Source: JASHPR01 sp963844655 (lineage in GTDB: Bacteria > Actinomycetota > Actinomycetes > Streptosporangiales > Streptosporangiaceae). Taken from it: 64,000 nt of DNA. Shown here piece after piece: positions 25,404 through 33,680 of this stretch. The notes under the pieces are model-generated. The model was not told where the DNA came from. It saw only the letters and a program-made list of their open reading frames with translations, and made no database searches. The position numbers and the translations under genes were made by a program. Within the stretch, counting starts at the first letter, position 1; every line of letters begins with the position of its first letter. The DNA is taken from positions 1,612,001-1,676,000 of the forward strand of contig CAWJPA010000007.1 in NCBI GenBank assembly GCA_963844655.1, in the 5' to 3' direction.

Positions 25404-26042
25404 ATGGAAGACACGGCACGGTCGGTCAAGCGGCTCACGGACCCGCGGGCGCTGCGGGCGCTCGCGCACCCGCTCCGCCTGTCCCTGCTCGGCCTGCTGC
25501 GCACGGAAGGCCCGCTGACCGCCACGCGCGCGGGCGAGCTGCTCGGGGAGAGCTCCGCCAGCGCCTCGTTTCACCTGCGGCAGCTGGCCAAGTACGGGCT
25601 GGCCGAGGAGGCCGGGGGCGGCCGCGGGCGGGAGCGGCCGTGGCGGGCCACGGCGATGTTCACCGACGTGCCGACCGTGGCCGACAGCGCGGAGCTGACC
25701 GCGGCCAGCGACCTGTTCCGGTCGGTGATCGCCGAGCGCTACTACGAGGAGATGATGCGCTGGCTGGAAACCAGGTCCGGCGAGCCGGAAGAGTGGCAGC
25801 AGGCCGACATCTTCGGCGACCGCATGCTCTACGTCACCGCCGCCGAGCTCGCCGCGCTCGGCACCGAGATCGAGGCCCTGGTCAGCCAGTACGACGAGCG
25901 CCTGACCCGGCCCGAGCTCCGCCCGCAGGGCGCGCAGCTCGCCACGTACCTGCACGCCGCCTTCCCGCGCGCCCGGCCCGGTGACCGGGCCCCGGCCGGG
26001 GACGCCGCCGGGCCGGCGGAGGAGCCGGGCCCGGGGCGATGA
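25404..26042 (+). CDS. ArsR/SmtB-type winged-helix regulator
   Basis: 212 residues. The winged helix is in the first 85 residues: LTDPRALRALAHPLRLSLLG, then LTATRAGELLGESSASASFHLRQLAKYGLAEE. No metal-binding Cys motif is seen, so this is not a classical metal sensor. The C-terminal half (SELTAASDLFRSVIAERYYEE and on) is the helical ligand/dimer domain found in HTH_20-type regulators next to MFS exporters. Its stop overlaps the MFS start (ATGA), so the regulator and transporter form a coupled pair, presumably repressor plus drug exporter. Confidence 0.87.
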   Translation: MEDTARSVKRLTDPRALRALAHPLRLSLLGLLRTEGPLTATRAGELLGESSASASFHLRQLAKYGLAEEAGGGRGRERPWRATAMFTDVPTVADSAELTAASDLFRSVIAERYYEEMMRWLETRSGEPEEWQQADIFGDRMLYVTAAELAALGTEIEALVSQYDERLTRPELRPQGAQLATYLHAAFPRARPGDRAPAGDAAGPAEEPGPGR

Positions 26043-27469
26043 CGGCCGAGTCCCGCACCGCGCCTGCCGAGGCCACGCAGCCGCGGGCCAGCGAGCCTCC
26101 GGCGGCAGCTCCCGCGCCGGCGGCCCGGCCCGAGGCTGCCGGGCCGCGACCCGCCGCCCGGCCCCGGCCGGACGGCCCCGCGGCGCCCGGCCAGGCGGGG
26201 CGCCGCCTGCGGTCCGCGGGGCTCAGGCGGCGGGCCGCGGCCCGCATCCCCGAGCTGCTGCGCGACCGGCCGTTCCGCCGCTACTGGGGCGCCCAGTCGA
26301 TCTCGATGTTCGGCGACCAGATCTCGTCGGTCGCGCTCCCGCTGGTGGCGGTGCTTACGCTGCACGCGGGCCCGGCCGCCATGGGCTTCCTCAGCGCGGT
26401 GGTGTGGCTGCCCAGCCTGCTGTTCTCGCTGCACGCGGGAGCGTGGGCGGACCGGCGCGGCCGCCGCCGGGCCACCATGATCGCCGCGGACCTGGGCCGG
26501 GCCGCGCTGCTGGCCAGCATCCCGGTCTGCTACGCGCTCGGCGTGCTCACCCTCGCCCAGCTCTACCTGGTCGCGTTCGGCGCCGGGACCCTGAGCGTCC
26601 TGTTCACCGTGTCCGACGCGGTGCTGTTCGTGACCCTGGTGCCCGCCGGCCGCTACGTCGAGGGCAACTCGCTGGTGCACGGGAGCCGGGCCATGTCCTT
26701 CATCGGCGGCCCCAGCGTGGGCGGGCTGCTGGTTCAGCTGCTCACCGCCCCGTTCGCGGTGATCGCCGACGCGCTGTCGTTCCTCGGCTCGGCGTTCTTC
26801 CTCGGCCGGATCCGCCCGGCGGAGCCGTCGGCCGGGCCGCCGGGCCGGGGCTCGCTGATGGCCGGCGCGCGGTTCATCATGGGGTCGGGCGTCATCCGGG
26901 CGTCACTCGCCGCCGTCGCCACCATCAACTTCTTCAACTTCATGTTCTTCGCGCTGTACGTCCTGTACGCGACCCGCGCGCTGCATATCCGCCCGGGCCT
27001 GCTGGGCCTGATCCTGGGTACCGGGGCGGTCGGCGGCCTGATCGGCTCGCTGATCACCAGGCGGCTCGCGGCCCGGGTGGGTGTCGGCTGGGCCTACGTG
27101 ATCGGATGCGCGGCGTTCCCGGTGCCGCTCGTGCTCGTGCCGCTGGCCGGCGGCCCGCACCTGCTGGTGGCCGCGATGCTGGTCGCGGCCGAGTTCGTGT
27201 CCGGGTTCGGCGTCATGATCCTGGACATCAGCATCGGGTCGATCTTCGCGGTCGCCATACCCGACCAGCTCAGGTCCCGGGTCTCCGGCGCGTTCTCGGC
27301 GGTGAACTACGGCACCAGGCCCGTGGGCGCGCTGCTCGGCGGCGCCCTCGGCGTGTGGCTCGGGATGCGGCCGGCGCTGTGGATCGCGACGGTCGGCGGC
27401 ACCGTCGGGTTCCTGTGGCTGCTGCCGTCGCCGCTGCCCGGGTTCCGGATGCCGCCGCCCGGCAGCTAG
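26039..27469 (+). CDS. MFS transporter, drug-exporter type
   Basis: 476 residues with about twelve hydrophobic segments after a 75-residue Ala/Pro-rich cytoplasmic N-terminus. The MFS motif A variant GAWADRRGRRRATM follows helix 2, and the first helix region FRRYWGAQSISMFGDQISSVALPLVAVLTL is typical of the MFS_3/EntS-like group. The gene is translationally coupled to the ArsR-type regulator. Exports a hydrophobic compound or siderophore-like molecule by inference; no resistance assignment is justified. Confidence 0.87.
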   Translation: MTAESRTAPAEATQPRASEPPAAAPAPAARPEAAGPRPAARPRPDGPAAPGQAGRRLRSAGLRRRAAARIPELLRDRPFRRYWGAQSISMFGDQISSVALPLVAVLTLHAGPAAMGFLSAVVWLPSLLFSLHAGAWADRRGRRRATMIAADLGRAALLASIPVCYALGVLTLAQLYLVAFGAGTLSVLFTVSDAVLFVTLVPAGRYVEGNSLVHGSRAMSFIGGPSVGGLLVQLLTAPFAVIADALSFLGSAFFLGRIRPAEPSAGPPGRGSLMAGARFIMGSGVIRASLAAVATINFFNFMFFALYVLYATRALHIRPGLLGLILGTGAVGGLIGSLITRRLAARVGVGWAYVIGCAAFPVPLVLVPLAGGPHLLVAAMLVAAEFVSGFGVMILDISIGSIFAVAIPDQLRSRVSGAFSAVNYGTRPVGALLGGALGVWLGMRPALWIATVGGTVGFLWLLPSPLPGFRMPPPGS

Positions 27470-27519
27470 GCGGGCGTGGCGCCTGCCGCGGACCCGTCTC
27501 CCGCGTTACGGTGGCTGCC

Positions 27520-27681
27520 ATGTCCGCGCAGCCCCAGATCGTGCCCAGCGACGACGAACCCACCGAGGCGGAGATAGCCGAGGCGGTCGAGCGGCACCGG
27601 GCGTGGGTCGCGGCCGGCCGGCCCGGCGCTGTTCCCCACGCCGAGGTGCGGCGGATCCTGCTCGGCCCCCGTGCGGATTGA
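27520..27681 (+). CDS. Small putative antitoxin
   Basis: 53 residues, acidic first half (PSDDEPTEAEIAEAVERHRAW) and a C-terminal helix with GAVPHAEVRRILL. The size, acidic charge and the 11-base overlap with the downstream RelE/ParE-like gene are those of a type II antitoxin. The VPHAEVRRIL end resembles the tail of Phd/RelB-type or prevent-host-death proteins. No Shine-Dalgarno sequence is evident. Confidence 0.7.
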   Translation: MSAQPQIVPSDDEPTEAEIAEAVERHRAWVAAGRPGAVPHAEVRRILLGPRAD

Positions 27682-27901
27682 GTGGCTGCCCGAGGCAGTA
27701 AGCCTGGCGTCCCGGTTCTTGCCCGACACCGCCGGCATGGCGGCCGTCGTCGCCGCGATTGACGCCCTGGCCAGTGAGCCGTATCCGGCGGAGGCCTTTC
27801 ACCGCGGCCGGTACCACCGGCTGCGCGCCGGGCGGTACCGGGTGCAGTACGCGGCCGACGGTGACCTGATCACGGTGGAGCGCGTCGACCGGGTCGCCTA
27901 G
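27671..27901 (+). CDS. RelE/ParE-family toxin
   Basis: 76 residues from GTG 27671. It has the compact RelE/ParE pattern: a short N-terminal strand (RIEWLPEA), two helices (SLASRFLPDTAGMAAVVAAI and a following segment), then the beta sheet YHRLRAGRYRVQYAADGDLI and TVERVDRV. RelE-type toxins cleave mRNA at the ribosome and ParE-type ones poison gyrase; the sequence does not say which. Overlap with the antitoxin gene supports co-translation. Confidence 0.8.
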   Translation: MRIEWLPEAVSLASRFLPDTAGMAAVVAAIDALASEPYPAEAFHRGRYHRLRAGRYRVQYAADGDLITVERVDRVA

Positions 27902-27937
27902 TCGCCAGCCCGGCCCCGGGCCTGAGATCCTGGGCAG

Positions 27938-28408
27938 GTGCTGAGCGTGCGCCAGGCCGGGCCGGCCGATGCCGGGGCACTCGGCGCGGTGGCGGCCGCG
28001 GCCTATGCGAACTACGTACCCCGGATCGGCCATCCGCCCGCGCCGATGATCGCGGACTACGGCGCGGCCGTCCGGGCCGGCCTGACCTGGGTTGCGGTTG
28101 AGGACGGCGAGATCGTCGGGCTCCTGGTGCTCGTGCTCAAACCGGACTGTCTGCTGCTCGAGAACATCGCCGTGCTGCCGGCCGCCCAGGGCCGCGGCGT
28201 CGGCGCCCGGCTGCTCGCCCTGGCCGAGGAGCAGGCCCGGGCGCTGGGCCGCGACGAGATCCGCCTCTACACCAACGAGGCGATGACGGAGAACCTGACC
28301 TACTACCCGAGGCACGGCTACACCGAGACGCACCGCGCCGAGCAGGACGGCTTCCGGCGCGTGTTCTTCAGCAAGCGCTGTCAACCGATTAAGCCCGCGT
28401 GTGATTAG
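27938..28408 (+). CDS. GNAT-family N-acetyltransferase
   Basis: 156 residues from GTG 27938. The acetyl-CoA loop is LPAAQGRGVGARLL (Q/RxxGxG/A) at about 90-103, and the C-terminal strand-helix is YPRHGYTETHRAEQDGFRRVFFSK, with Tyr and His usual in small-molecule GNATs. Stand-alone; substrate unknown. Confidence 0.87.
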   Translation: MLSVRQAGPADAGALGAVAAAAYANYVPRIGHPPAPMIADYGAAVRAGLTWVAVEDGEIVGLLVLVLKPDCLLLENIAVLPAAQGRGVGARLLALAEEQARALGRDEIRLYTNEAMTENLTYYPRHGYTETHRAEQDGFRRVFFSKRCQPIKPACD

Positions 28409-28499
28409 TGCCATTACGCTGCGTGCCCTCCCACTCGTTATGCACAGGACGCGGTTAAAGGAGTCGCACCTCTCCCGCCACGGGACCGAGCCTGGCGGC

Positions 28500-29852
28500 A
28501 TGACAGACAACCCTGCGGGTGAGCAGACCCCGCACACCAATGCCCCGCCCACCAGGGCGGTGCCCAAGATCAAAGTCGGCTCCGTGGCCGGCTTCCTGGC
28601 CGTCGTCCCGCACCTGCTCGGGTTCCGCCCCGAGCGGAGCCTGGTCGTCGTCGGCCTCGACTCCGCCCGCGGCCGGATCGTCCTGGCCTTCCGCTACAGC
28701 CTGCCGGACCCGCCGGACCCGGCCCGGGCCCGCGAGATCGCCGAGCATGCCGCCGCCGTGCTCGGCCAGCGGGGCACCGGGACCGCCATCGCGGCCGGCT
28801 ACGGCCCGGGAACCCTGGTCACCCCGGTCGCCGGGCCGCTCCGCGCGGCCCTGCAGGCCGCCGGGATCACCGTGCGCGACCTGCTGCGGGTAGAAGGCGG
28901 CCGGTACTGGTCCTACGTGTGCCGGGACCCGGGCTGCTGCCCGCCGGAGGGAGTGGCGTTCGACGGGCCCGCCCACCCGGCGGCCGCGGCGCTCACCGCC
29001 GCGGGTCTCGACGTCCTGCCCGGCCGCGCGGCGCTGGCGGCGTCGCTGGCCCCGGTGACCGGCGCGGCGGCCGAGGCGATGGACGAGGCCACCGGCCGCG
29101 CGCTGCGCCGGGCCGAGGAGCTGGCCGCGTCGGCGCCGAACCGCGAGGACGCCACGCGGCTCGTCGTGGACGCGGGCCGGGCCGCGGTCCGCGAGGCGAT
29201 CGGGGTCTACCGCGGCGGCGGCGAGATCACCGATGACGACCGGCTGGCCTGGCTCGCGGTGATGGTCGCGGACCTGCGGGTGCGCGACGACGCCTGGGCC
29301 CGGATGGAGCCCGGGCACCGGGCCGCGCACCGGCGGCTGTGGACCGACGTGGTCCGCCGCGCGCGCGATCCGTACGTGCCCGCGCCCGCGTCCCTGCTGG
29401 CGTTCACCGCCTGGCAGTCGGGCGAGGGCGCGCTGGCGAACGTGGCCATCGAGCGCGCGCTGGCCGCCGACCCCGGGTACTCCATGGCGCATCTGCTCGG
29501 CCAGGCGGTCGACGCGGGCCTGCCGCCGTCGGCCGCCCGCCTGCCGATGACACCCGAAGAGGTGGAGGCGAGTTATGCGGTGACCGAGCGGGCCCGGGCG
29601 GGCGCGCCGTCCTCCGCCGCGCCGCCGGCGTCCCGGTCCGCAGGCCGCTCAGCGCGGTCGCCGTCCGCACGTGGGTCGGCGGGCCGCTCGTCCGCGCGCA
29701 GGTCGGCGGGCCGCTCGTCCGCGCGGCGGTCGCGGGGCCGGTCGTCACGGGAAGGATCGGCCGGGAGGTCACCGGCCGGGCGGTCCTCGGGTGGCGGATC
29801 CCCGGCACGGCGGTCACCGGCCAGGCCGGCCAGCAGCCGGCCCTCCGGGTAG
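28500..29852 (+). CDS. DUF4192 protein with Arg/Ser-rich repeat tail
   Basis: 450 residues from ATG 28500. The N-terminal KIKVGSVAGFLAVVPHLLGF then RPERSLVVVGLD is the hallmark of DUF4192, an actinobacterial family of unknown function; CRDPGCCPPEG supplies a Cys cluster about residue 140. The globular part ends near residue 365. The remaining tail is Arg/Ser/Ala/Gly-rich (SAGRSSARR repeated) and encoded by imperfect tandem repeats. This tail is antisense to the racemase tail, 280 bases of overlap. Function is unknown. Confidence 0.85.
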   Translation: MTDNPAGEQTPHTNAPPTRAVPKIKVGSVAGFLAVVPHLLGFRPERSLVVVGLDSARGRIVLAFRYSLPDPPDPARAREIAEHAAAVLGQRGTGTAIAAGYGPGTLVTPVAGPLRAALQAAGITVRDLLRVEGGRYWSYVCRDPGCCPPEGVAFDGPAHPAAAALTAAGLDVLPGRAALAASLAPVTGAAAEAMDEATGRALRRAEELAASAPNREDATRLVVDAGRAAVREAIGVYRGGGEITDDDRLAWLAVMVADLRVRDDAWARMEPGHRAAHRRLWTDVVRRARDPYVPAPASLLAFTAWQSGEGALANVAIERALAADPGYSMAHLLGQAVDAGLPPSAARLPMTPEEVEASYAVTERARAGAPSSAAPPASRSAGRSARSPSARGSAGRSSARRSAGRSSARRSRGRSSREGSAGRSPAGRSSGGGSPARRSPARPASSRPSG

Positions 29853-30676
29853 CGCAGGGCGGCGGCCGGCAGGTCCGCCAGCCTGCCACTGAGGATCACC
29901 CGCACGGTCCCGGTGCGGCCCGGCATCCCGGGAGCCAGCTTTCCGGGAGACAGCTTTCCGGGGGACAGCGCTCCGGTGGCTGATGGCCCGCCCGGTGCGG
30001 TCCCCGGGGAGCCGGCCGCCGCACCGTCGGCCCCAGCGGCTGCGGCCCGGCGCAGCGCCTGCGCGGCCACGGCCGCCGCCGAGCCGAACAGCGTCGCGTG
30101 CGGCAGCGCCGCGGCGATCTCGCCGGCCGCGAGCTCGTATTCGGTGCAGCCCAGCACGACCGCACCGCACCCGGCCGGCGTGCGCGCGGCCGCGTCGGCC
30201 ACGGCGGCGCGGATCCCGGCCTCGTCGCCCGCGTCGACCGCATCGGCCAGGCCCGGGCAGGCCACGGCGGTGACCAGTGCCGATCCCGCGAAGTCGGCGA
30301 TGAGCTGGCGCTGGTAGGCGCTGGCCGTGGTGGCGACGGTGGCCCAGATGGCCACCGACTCGCTGTGCGCCGCGGCGGGCTTGATCGCGGGGACCGTGCC
30401 GACGATCGGGATGCCGGGCTCGAACTCGGCCCGCAGCGCGCCGATCGCGTGCACGGTGCCGGTGTTGCAGGCGAACACGATCACGTCGGGCCCGAACGCG
30501 GCCGTCGCCCGCGCAGCCGCCAGCGAGCGCTGGGCGATGTCGTCGGGGGTGCGCGGTCCCCAGGGCATGCCGTCCGGGTCCATGGCCAGCACCAGATCGG
30601 CATCGGGCCGCGAGCGGTGCAGCGCAGCGGCGGCCGCGAGCAGGCCCAGCCCCGAATTGATCAGCGCGATCCGCAT
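29573..30676 (-). CDS. Aspartate/glutamate racemase family protein with long tail
   Basis: 367 residues. The two catalytic cysteines are in VFACNTGT (about 70) and LGCTEYEL (about 178), as in MurI-type glutamate racemases that interconvert L- and D-glutamate without cofactor. The N-terminal DSG of MurI reads NSG here (LINSGLGLL), so the active-site Asp is Asn. After residue about 290 there is a charged low-complexity tail (DRPAGDLPADPSRDDRPRD and on), antisense to the DUF4192 tail. Whether the enzyme supplies D-glutamate for peptidoglycan is uncertain because of the Asp change. Confidence 0.8.
   Translation of the reverse strand: MRIALINSGLGLLAAAAALHRSRPDADLVLAMDPDGMPWGPRTPDDIAQRSLAAARATAAFGPDVIVFACNTGTVHAIGALRAEFEPGIPIVGTVPAIKPAAAHSESVAIWATVATTASAYQRQLIADFAGSALVTAVACPGLADAVDAGDEAGIRAAVADAAARTPAGCGAVVLGCTEYELAAGEIAAALPHATLFGSAAAVAAQALRRAAAAGADGAAAGSPGTAPGGPSATGALSPGKLSPGKLAPGMPGRTGTVRVILSGRLADLPAAALRYPEGRLLAGLAGDRRAGDPPPEDRPAGDLPADPSRDDRPRDRRADERPADLRADERPADPRADGDRAERPADRDAGGAAEDGAPARARSVTA
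29674..29725 (+). repeat. Tandem repeat in overlapping gene tails
   Basis: A 25-base unit starting GGTCGGCGGGCCGCTCG is repeated exactly with a period of 27 bases (29674 and 29701). More degenerate copies extend to about 29780. On the plus strand it encodes SAGRSSARR units of the DUF4192 protein, and on the minus strand RADERPAD units of the racemase. Confidence 0.8.
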
Positions 30677-30919
30677 GCGCCAACTCTAGGCGTTCACCCG
30701 TGCTGTCCCAGTTACCCGCGCCGGAGCGTAATACCAGGTCATCGACGCGCCGGACGGACGGATGACCGCACTGCCGCGACGGCCGTTTTGGGTGGGGATG
30801 CGCAATCGATAAACTCTCTTTACCGCTCATCAAGCTCGGCATGGATCTTGCCCAGGATGGCCTGGCGCGTGCATCCTCGCCGTGAGGCCTATATTCAAGC
30901 GACCTCAGGGGAGGACCGC

Positions 30920-32374
30920 GTGGCCGACGTCACCGGCATAAGCAGCCTTGGCACGCCCGCGCCTCCTGCCCCGGCGCTGCCCCCGGCTCACCAGGCGGCC
31001 GTCGCCCGGCTGCAGCGCGCCTACGCGCAGATCCCGCCCGGCCGCCCGGTCCGGCTGGCCAAGCGCACGTCGAACCTGTTCCGGTTCACCGACGGCAGCC
31101 CGCAGCCCGGTCTCGACGTGTCGGCGTTCGGGCACGTGCTGCGCGTCGATCCTGTGGCGCGCACGGCCGTGGTCGGCGGCATGACGACCTACGAGGACCT
31201 CGTCGACGCCACCCTCCCCTACGGGCTGATGCCGATGGTCGTCCCGCAGCTGAAGACGATCACGCTGGGCGGCGCGGTGACCGGCCTGGGCATTGAGTCC
31301 ACCTCGCTGCGCAACGGCCTGCCGCACGAGTCCGTGACCGAGATGGAGATCCTCACCGGCGACGGCCGGGTGGTCACGGCCGCGCCAGGGACCGAGCATG
31401 ACGCGCTCTACCGGGGCTTCCCCAACTCCTACGGCACGCTCGGCTACGCGCTCTCGCTGACCATCGAGCTCGAGCAGGTCCTGCCCTACGTGCACCTGCA
31501 CCATTACCGCTTTGGCACCCCCGAGGCCTGCATGGAGGCGGTCGCGCAGATCGCCGAGGACGGCAGCTACCGCGGGCACAGGGCGGACTTCGTGGACGGC
31601 ACCGCGTTCGGCCTGGACGAGATCTACCTGACCGTCGGCGCCTTTATCGAGGTGGCGCCGTGGCTCAGCGACTACACCAGGGAGCGGGTCTTCTACCACT
31701 CGATCCGGGGCCCGAGGGAGGACTTCCTCACCGTCCGCGACTACCTGTGGCGGTGGGACACCGACTGGTTCTGGTGCTCGCGGGCGTTCGGCGTGCAGAA
31801 CCCGGTGATCCGCCGCGCCTGGCCGCGCCGGTACCGGCGCTCGGACACGTACCGCAAGCTGGTCGCGTTCGACCGCAGGCACGGGCTGTCCGCCACGATG
31901 AACGCCCGGCGCGGCTGGCCGTCGCGGGAGTATGTCATCCAGGATGTGGAGGTCCCGGTCGAGCGGGGCGTCGACTTCCTCCGGTTCTTCGCCGACCGGG
32001 TGGGCATGAGCCCGGTGTGGCTGTGCCCGCTGCGGCTGCGCGGTACCGCCCCTGGGGAGCAGCCCGGCGGAGCCCCCCGCGGGGAGCTGCCCTGGCCGCT
32101 GTACCCGCTGCGGGCGGGCCAGGTCTACGTGAACTTCGGCTTCTGGGGCACGGTGCCGCTGCCGCCCGGCGCTGCCGACGGCTACTTCAACCGGCAGGTC
32201 GAGGACGAGGTGACCAGGCTCGGCGGGAGCAAGGGGCTGTACTCCACGTCGTTCTACTCCCAAGATGAGTTCTCGGAGCGCTACAACGGCCAGAGGTACG
32301 CCGAGCTCAAGCGTGAATACGACAGCGGCGGCCGGCTGGCCGGCCTCTACGAGAAGTGCGTTCGCCCGAAGTGA
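30920..32374 (+). CDS. tmsA: FAD-binding oxidoreductase, TmsA/BfaA-like (10-methyl fatty acid synthesis)
   Basis: 484 residues from GTG 30920, with AGGGGAGG 5 bases upstream. FAD_binding_4 features: RLAKRTSNLFRF, RVDPVARTAVVGGMTTYEDLV, and VPQLKTITLGGAVTGLGIES at 109-128 for the FAD pyrophosphate. The family includes DHCR24-like reductases. In actinomycetes the partner of a CFA-type methyltransferase reduces a 10-methylene to a 10-methyl acyl chain (tuberculostearic acid pathway, TmsA/BfaA with TmsB/BfaB). The methyltransferase gene follows 28 bases downstream, giving strong context. The 243-base region before this gene holds no other gene. Confidence 0.85.
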   Translation: MADVTGISSLGTPAPPAPALPPAHQAAVARLQRAYAQIPPGRPVRLAKRTSNLFRFTDGSPQPGLDVSAFGHVLRVDPVARTAVVGGMTTYEDLVDATLPYGLMPMVVPQLKTITLGGAVTGLGIESTSLRNGLPHESVTEMEILTGDGRVVTAAPGTEHDALYRGFPNSYGTLGYALSLTIELEQVLPYVHLHHYRFGTPEACMEAVAQIAEDGSYRGHRADFVDGTAFGLDEIYLTVGAFIEVAPWLSDYTRERVFYHSIRGPREDFLTVRDYLWRWDTDWFWCSRAFGVQNPVIRRAWPRRYRRSDTYRKLVAFDRRHGLSATMNARRGWPSREYVIQDVEVPVERGVDFLRFFADRVGMSPVWLCPLRLRGTAPGEQPGGAPRGELPWPLYPLRAGQVYVNFGFWGTVPLPPGAADGYFNRQVEDEVTRLGGSKGLYSTSFYSQDEFSERYNGQRYAELKREYDSGGRLAGLYEKCVRPK

Positions 32375-32402
32375 GCAAGAGCGGAGAGGCGGAGAGCAGG
32401 TT

Positions 32403-33680
32403 ATGGCGCTTGCCCAAGTGTTCGAGAGGATCGCGGGTCCCGACGCTCCGGTGGAGTTCGAGGCCTATGACGGGAGCAAGGCCGGCCCGGCCGATGCACC
32501 AGTGAAGATCAAGGTGCGGTCGCCGGTAGCCGTGTCCTACCTGGCCCAGGCACCAGGGGCGCTCGGGCTGGCCCGTGCGTACGTGTCCGGGCACCTGGAC
32601 GTCGTCGGCGACATGTACTCCGCGCTGGCCAGGCTGGCCCGCGCGCAGATGATGCACCTTGACCTTTCCGAACGGCTCCGGCTGCTCCGTCAGCTGGGCG
32701 GGCCGCGGGTGCTGGTGCCCCGGATCCCGCCGCCGCCGCAGGAGGTCCGCGTCCGCCGCAGGTCGCTGGCTGGCCGACGGCACTCCAAGGGCCGCGACGC
32801 CAGCGCGATCTCGCACCACTACGACGTGTCCAACACGTTCTACGAGTGGGTGCTCGGCCCGTCCATGGCCTACACCTGCGCCTGCTACCCGACCGAGGAC
32901 GCCACGCTGGAAGAGGCGCAGTTCCACAAGCACGACCTGGTCGCGAGGAAGCTCGGGCTGCGCCAGGGCATGCGGCTGCTCGACGTCGGCTGCGGCTGGG
33001 GTGGCATGGTCAGGCATGCGGCCCGCGAGTACGGGGTGCGGGCCCTCGGGGTCACGCTGTCCGAGCAGCAGGCGCTGTGGGCCCAGGAGGCGATCAAGCG
33101 AGAAGGCCTCTCCGACCTGGCCGAGGTCCGCCACCTGGATTACCGTGACGTGCCCGAGTCCGAGTTCGACGCGGTCAGCTCGATCGGGCTGACCGAGCAC
33201 ATCGGCAAGGCACAGCTGCCCTCGTATTTTGCGTTCCTGCTCGGGAAGCTCAAGCCGCAGGGACGGCTGCTGAATCACTGCATCACCCGCACCGACAACA
33301 ACGAGCCCGCGCGCCGGCCGGACGGCTTCATCTACCGGTACGTGTTCCCCGACGGCGAGCTCGAGGCGCCCGGCCACCTGGTCTCGCTCATGCACGACGC
33401 GGGGTTTGAGGTCCGGCACGAGGAGAACCTGCGCGAGCACTACGCGAAGACGCTGGCGGGCTGGTGCGCGAACCTCGACGACCACTGGGACGAGGCCGTC
33501 GCCGAGGTCGGCGAGGGCACCGCACGGGTGTGGCGCCTGTACATGGCGGGTTCCCGGCTCGGCTTCGAGCGCAACCAGATTCAGCTGCACCAGGTCCTCG
33601 GCGTGAAGCTCGGCGAGAACGGTGCGGCGGGCATGCCGCTGCGGCCCGACTGGGAGGCGGTGGCCAGCACGGTCAGCTGA
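32403..33680 (+). CDS. tmsB: Cyclopropane-fatty-acid synthase family methyltransferase, TmsB/BfaB-like
   Basis: 425 residues. It uses SAM to methylate the double bond of an oleoyl phospholipid, giving the 10-methylene intermediate that TmsA reduces. SAISHHYDVSNTFYEWVLG (about 135-152) and the bicarbonate/Tyr region YTCACYPTEDATLEEAQ are CFA-type; SAM motif I LLDVGCGWGGM is at 192-202; SIGLTEHIG near 260 is the catalytic region with the Glu. The N-terminal 100 residues form the additional helical domain of this family. Start ATG 32403. It is probably co-transcribed with tmsA. No tmsC-like gene follows. Confidence 0.87.
   Translation: MALAQVFERIAGPDAPVEFEAYDGSKAGPADAPVKIKVRSPVAVSYLAQAPGALGLARAYVSGHLDVVGDMYSALARLARAQMMHLDLSERLRLLRQLGGPRVLVPRIPPPPQEVRVRRRSLAGRRHSKGRDASAISHHYDVSNTFYEWVLGPSMAYTCACYPTEDATLEEAQFHKHDLVARKLGLRQGMRLLDVGCGWGGMVRHAAREYGVRALGVTLSEQQALWAQEAIKREGLSDLAEVRHLDYRDVPESEFDAVSSIGLTEHIGKAQLPSYFAFLLGKLKPQGRLLNHCITRTDNNEPARRPDGFIYRYVFPDGELEAPGHLVSLMHDAGFEVRHEENLREHYAKTLAGWCANLDDHWDEAVAEVGEGTARVWRLYMAGSRLGFERNQIQLHQVLGVKLGENGAAGMPLRPDWEAVASTVS

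Noticed and set aside
23577..25955. Long open frame opposite the GT-C-like gene
   Set aside because: Antisense shadow of a gene with good membrane topology and codon usage; product is Arg/Gly/His-rich without motifs.
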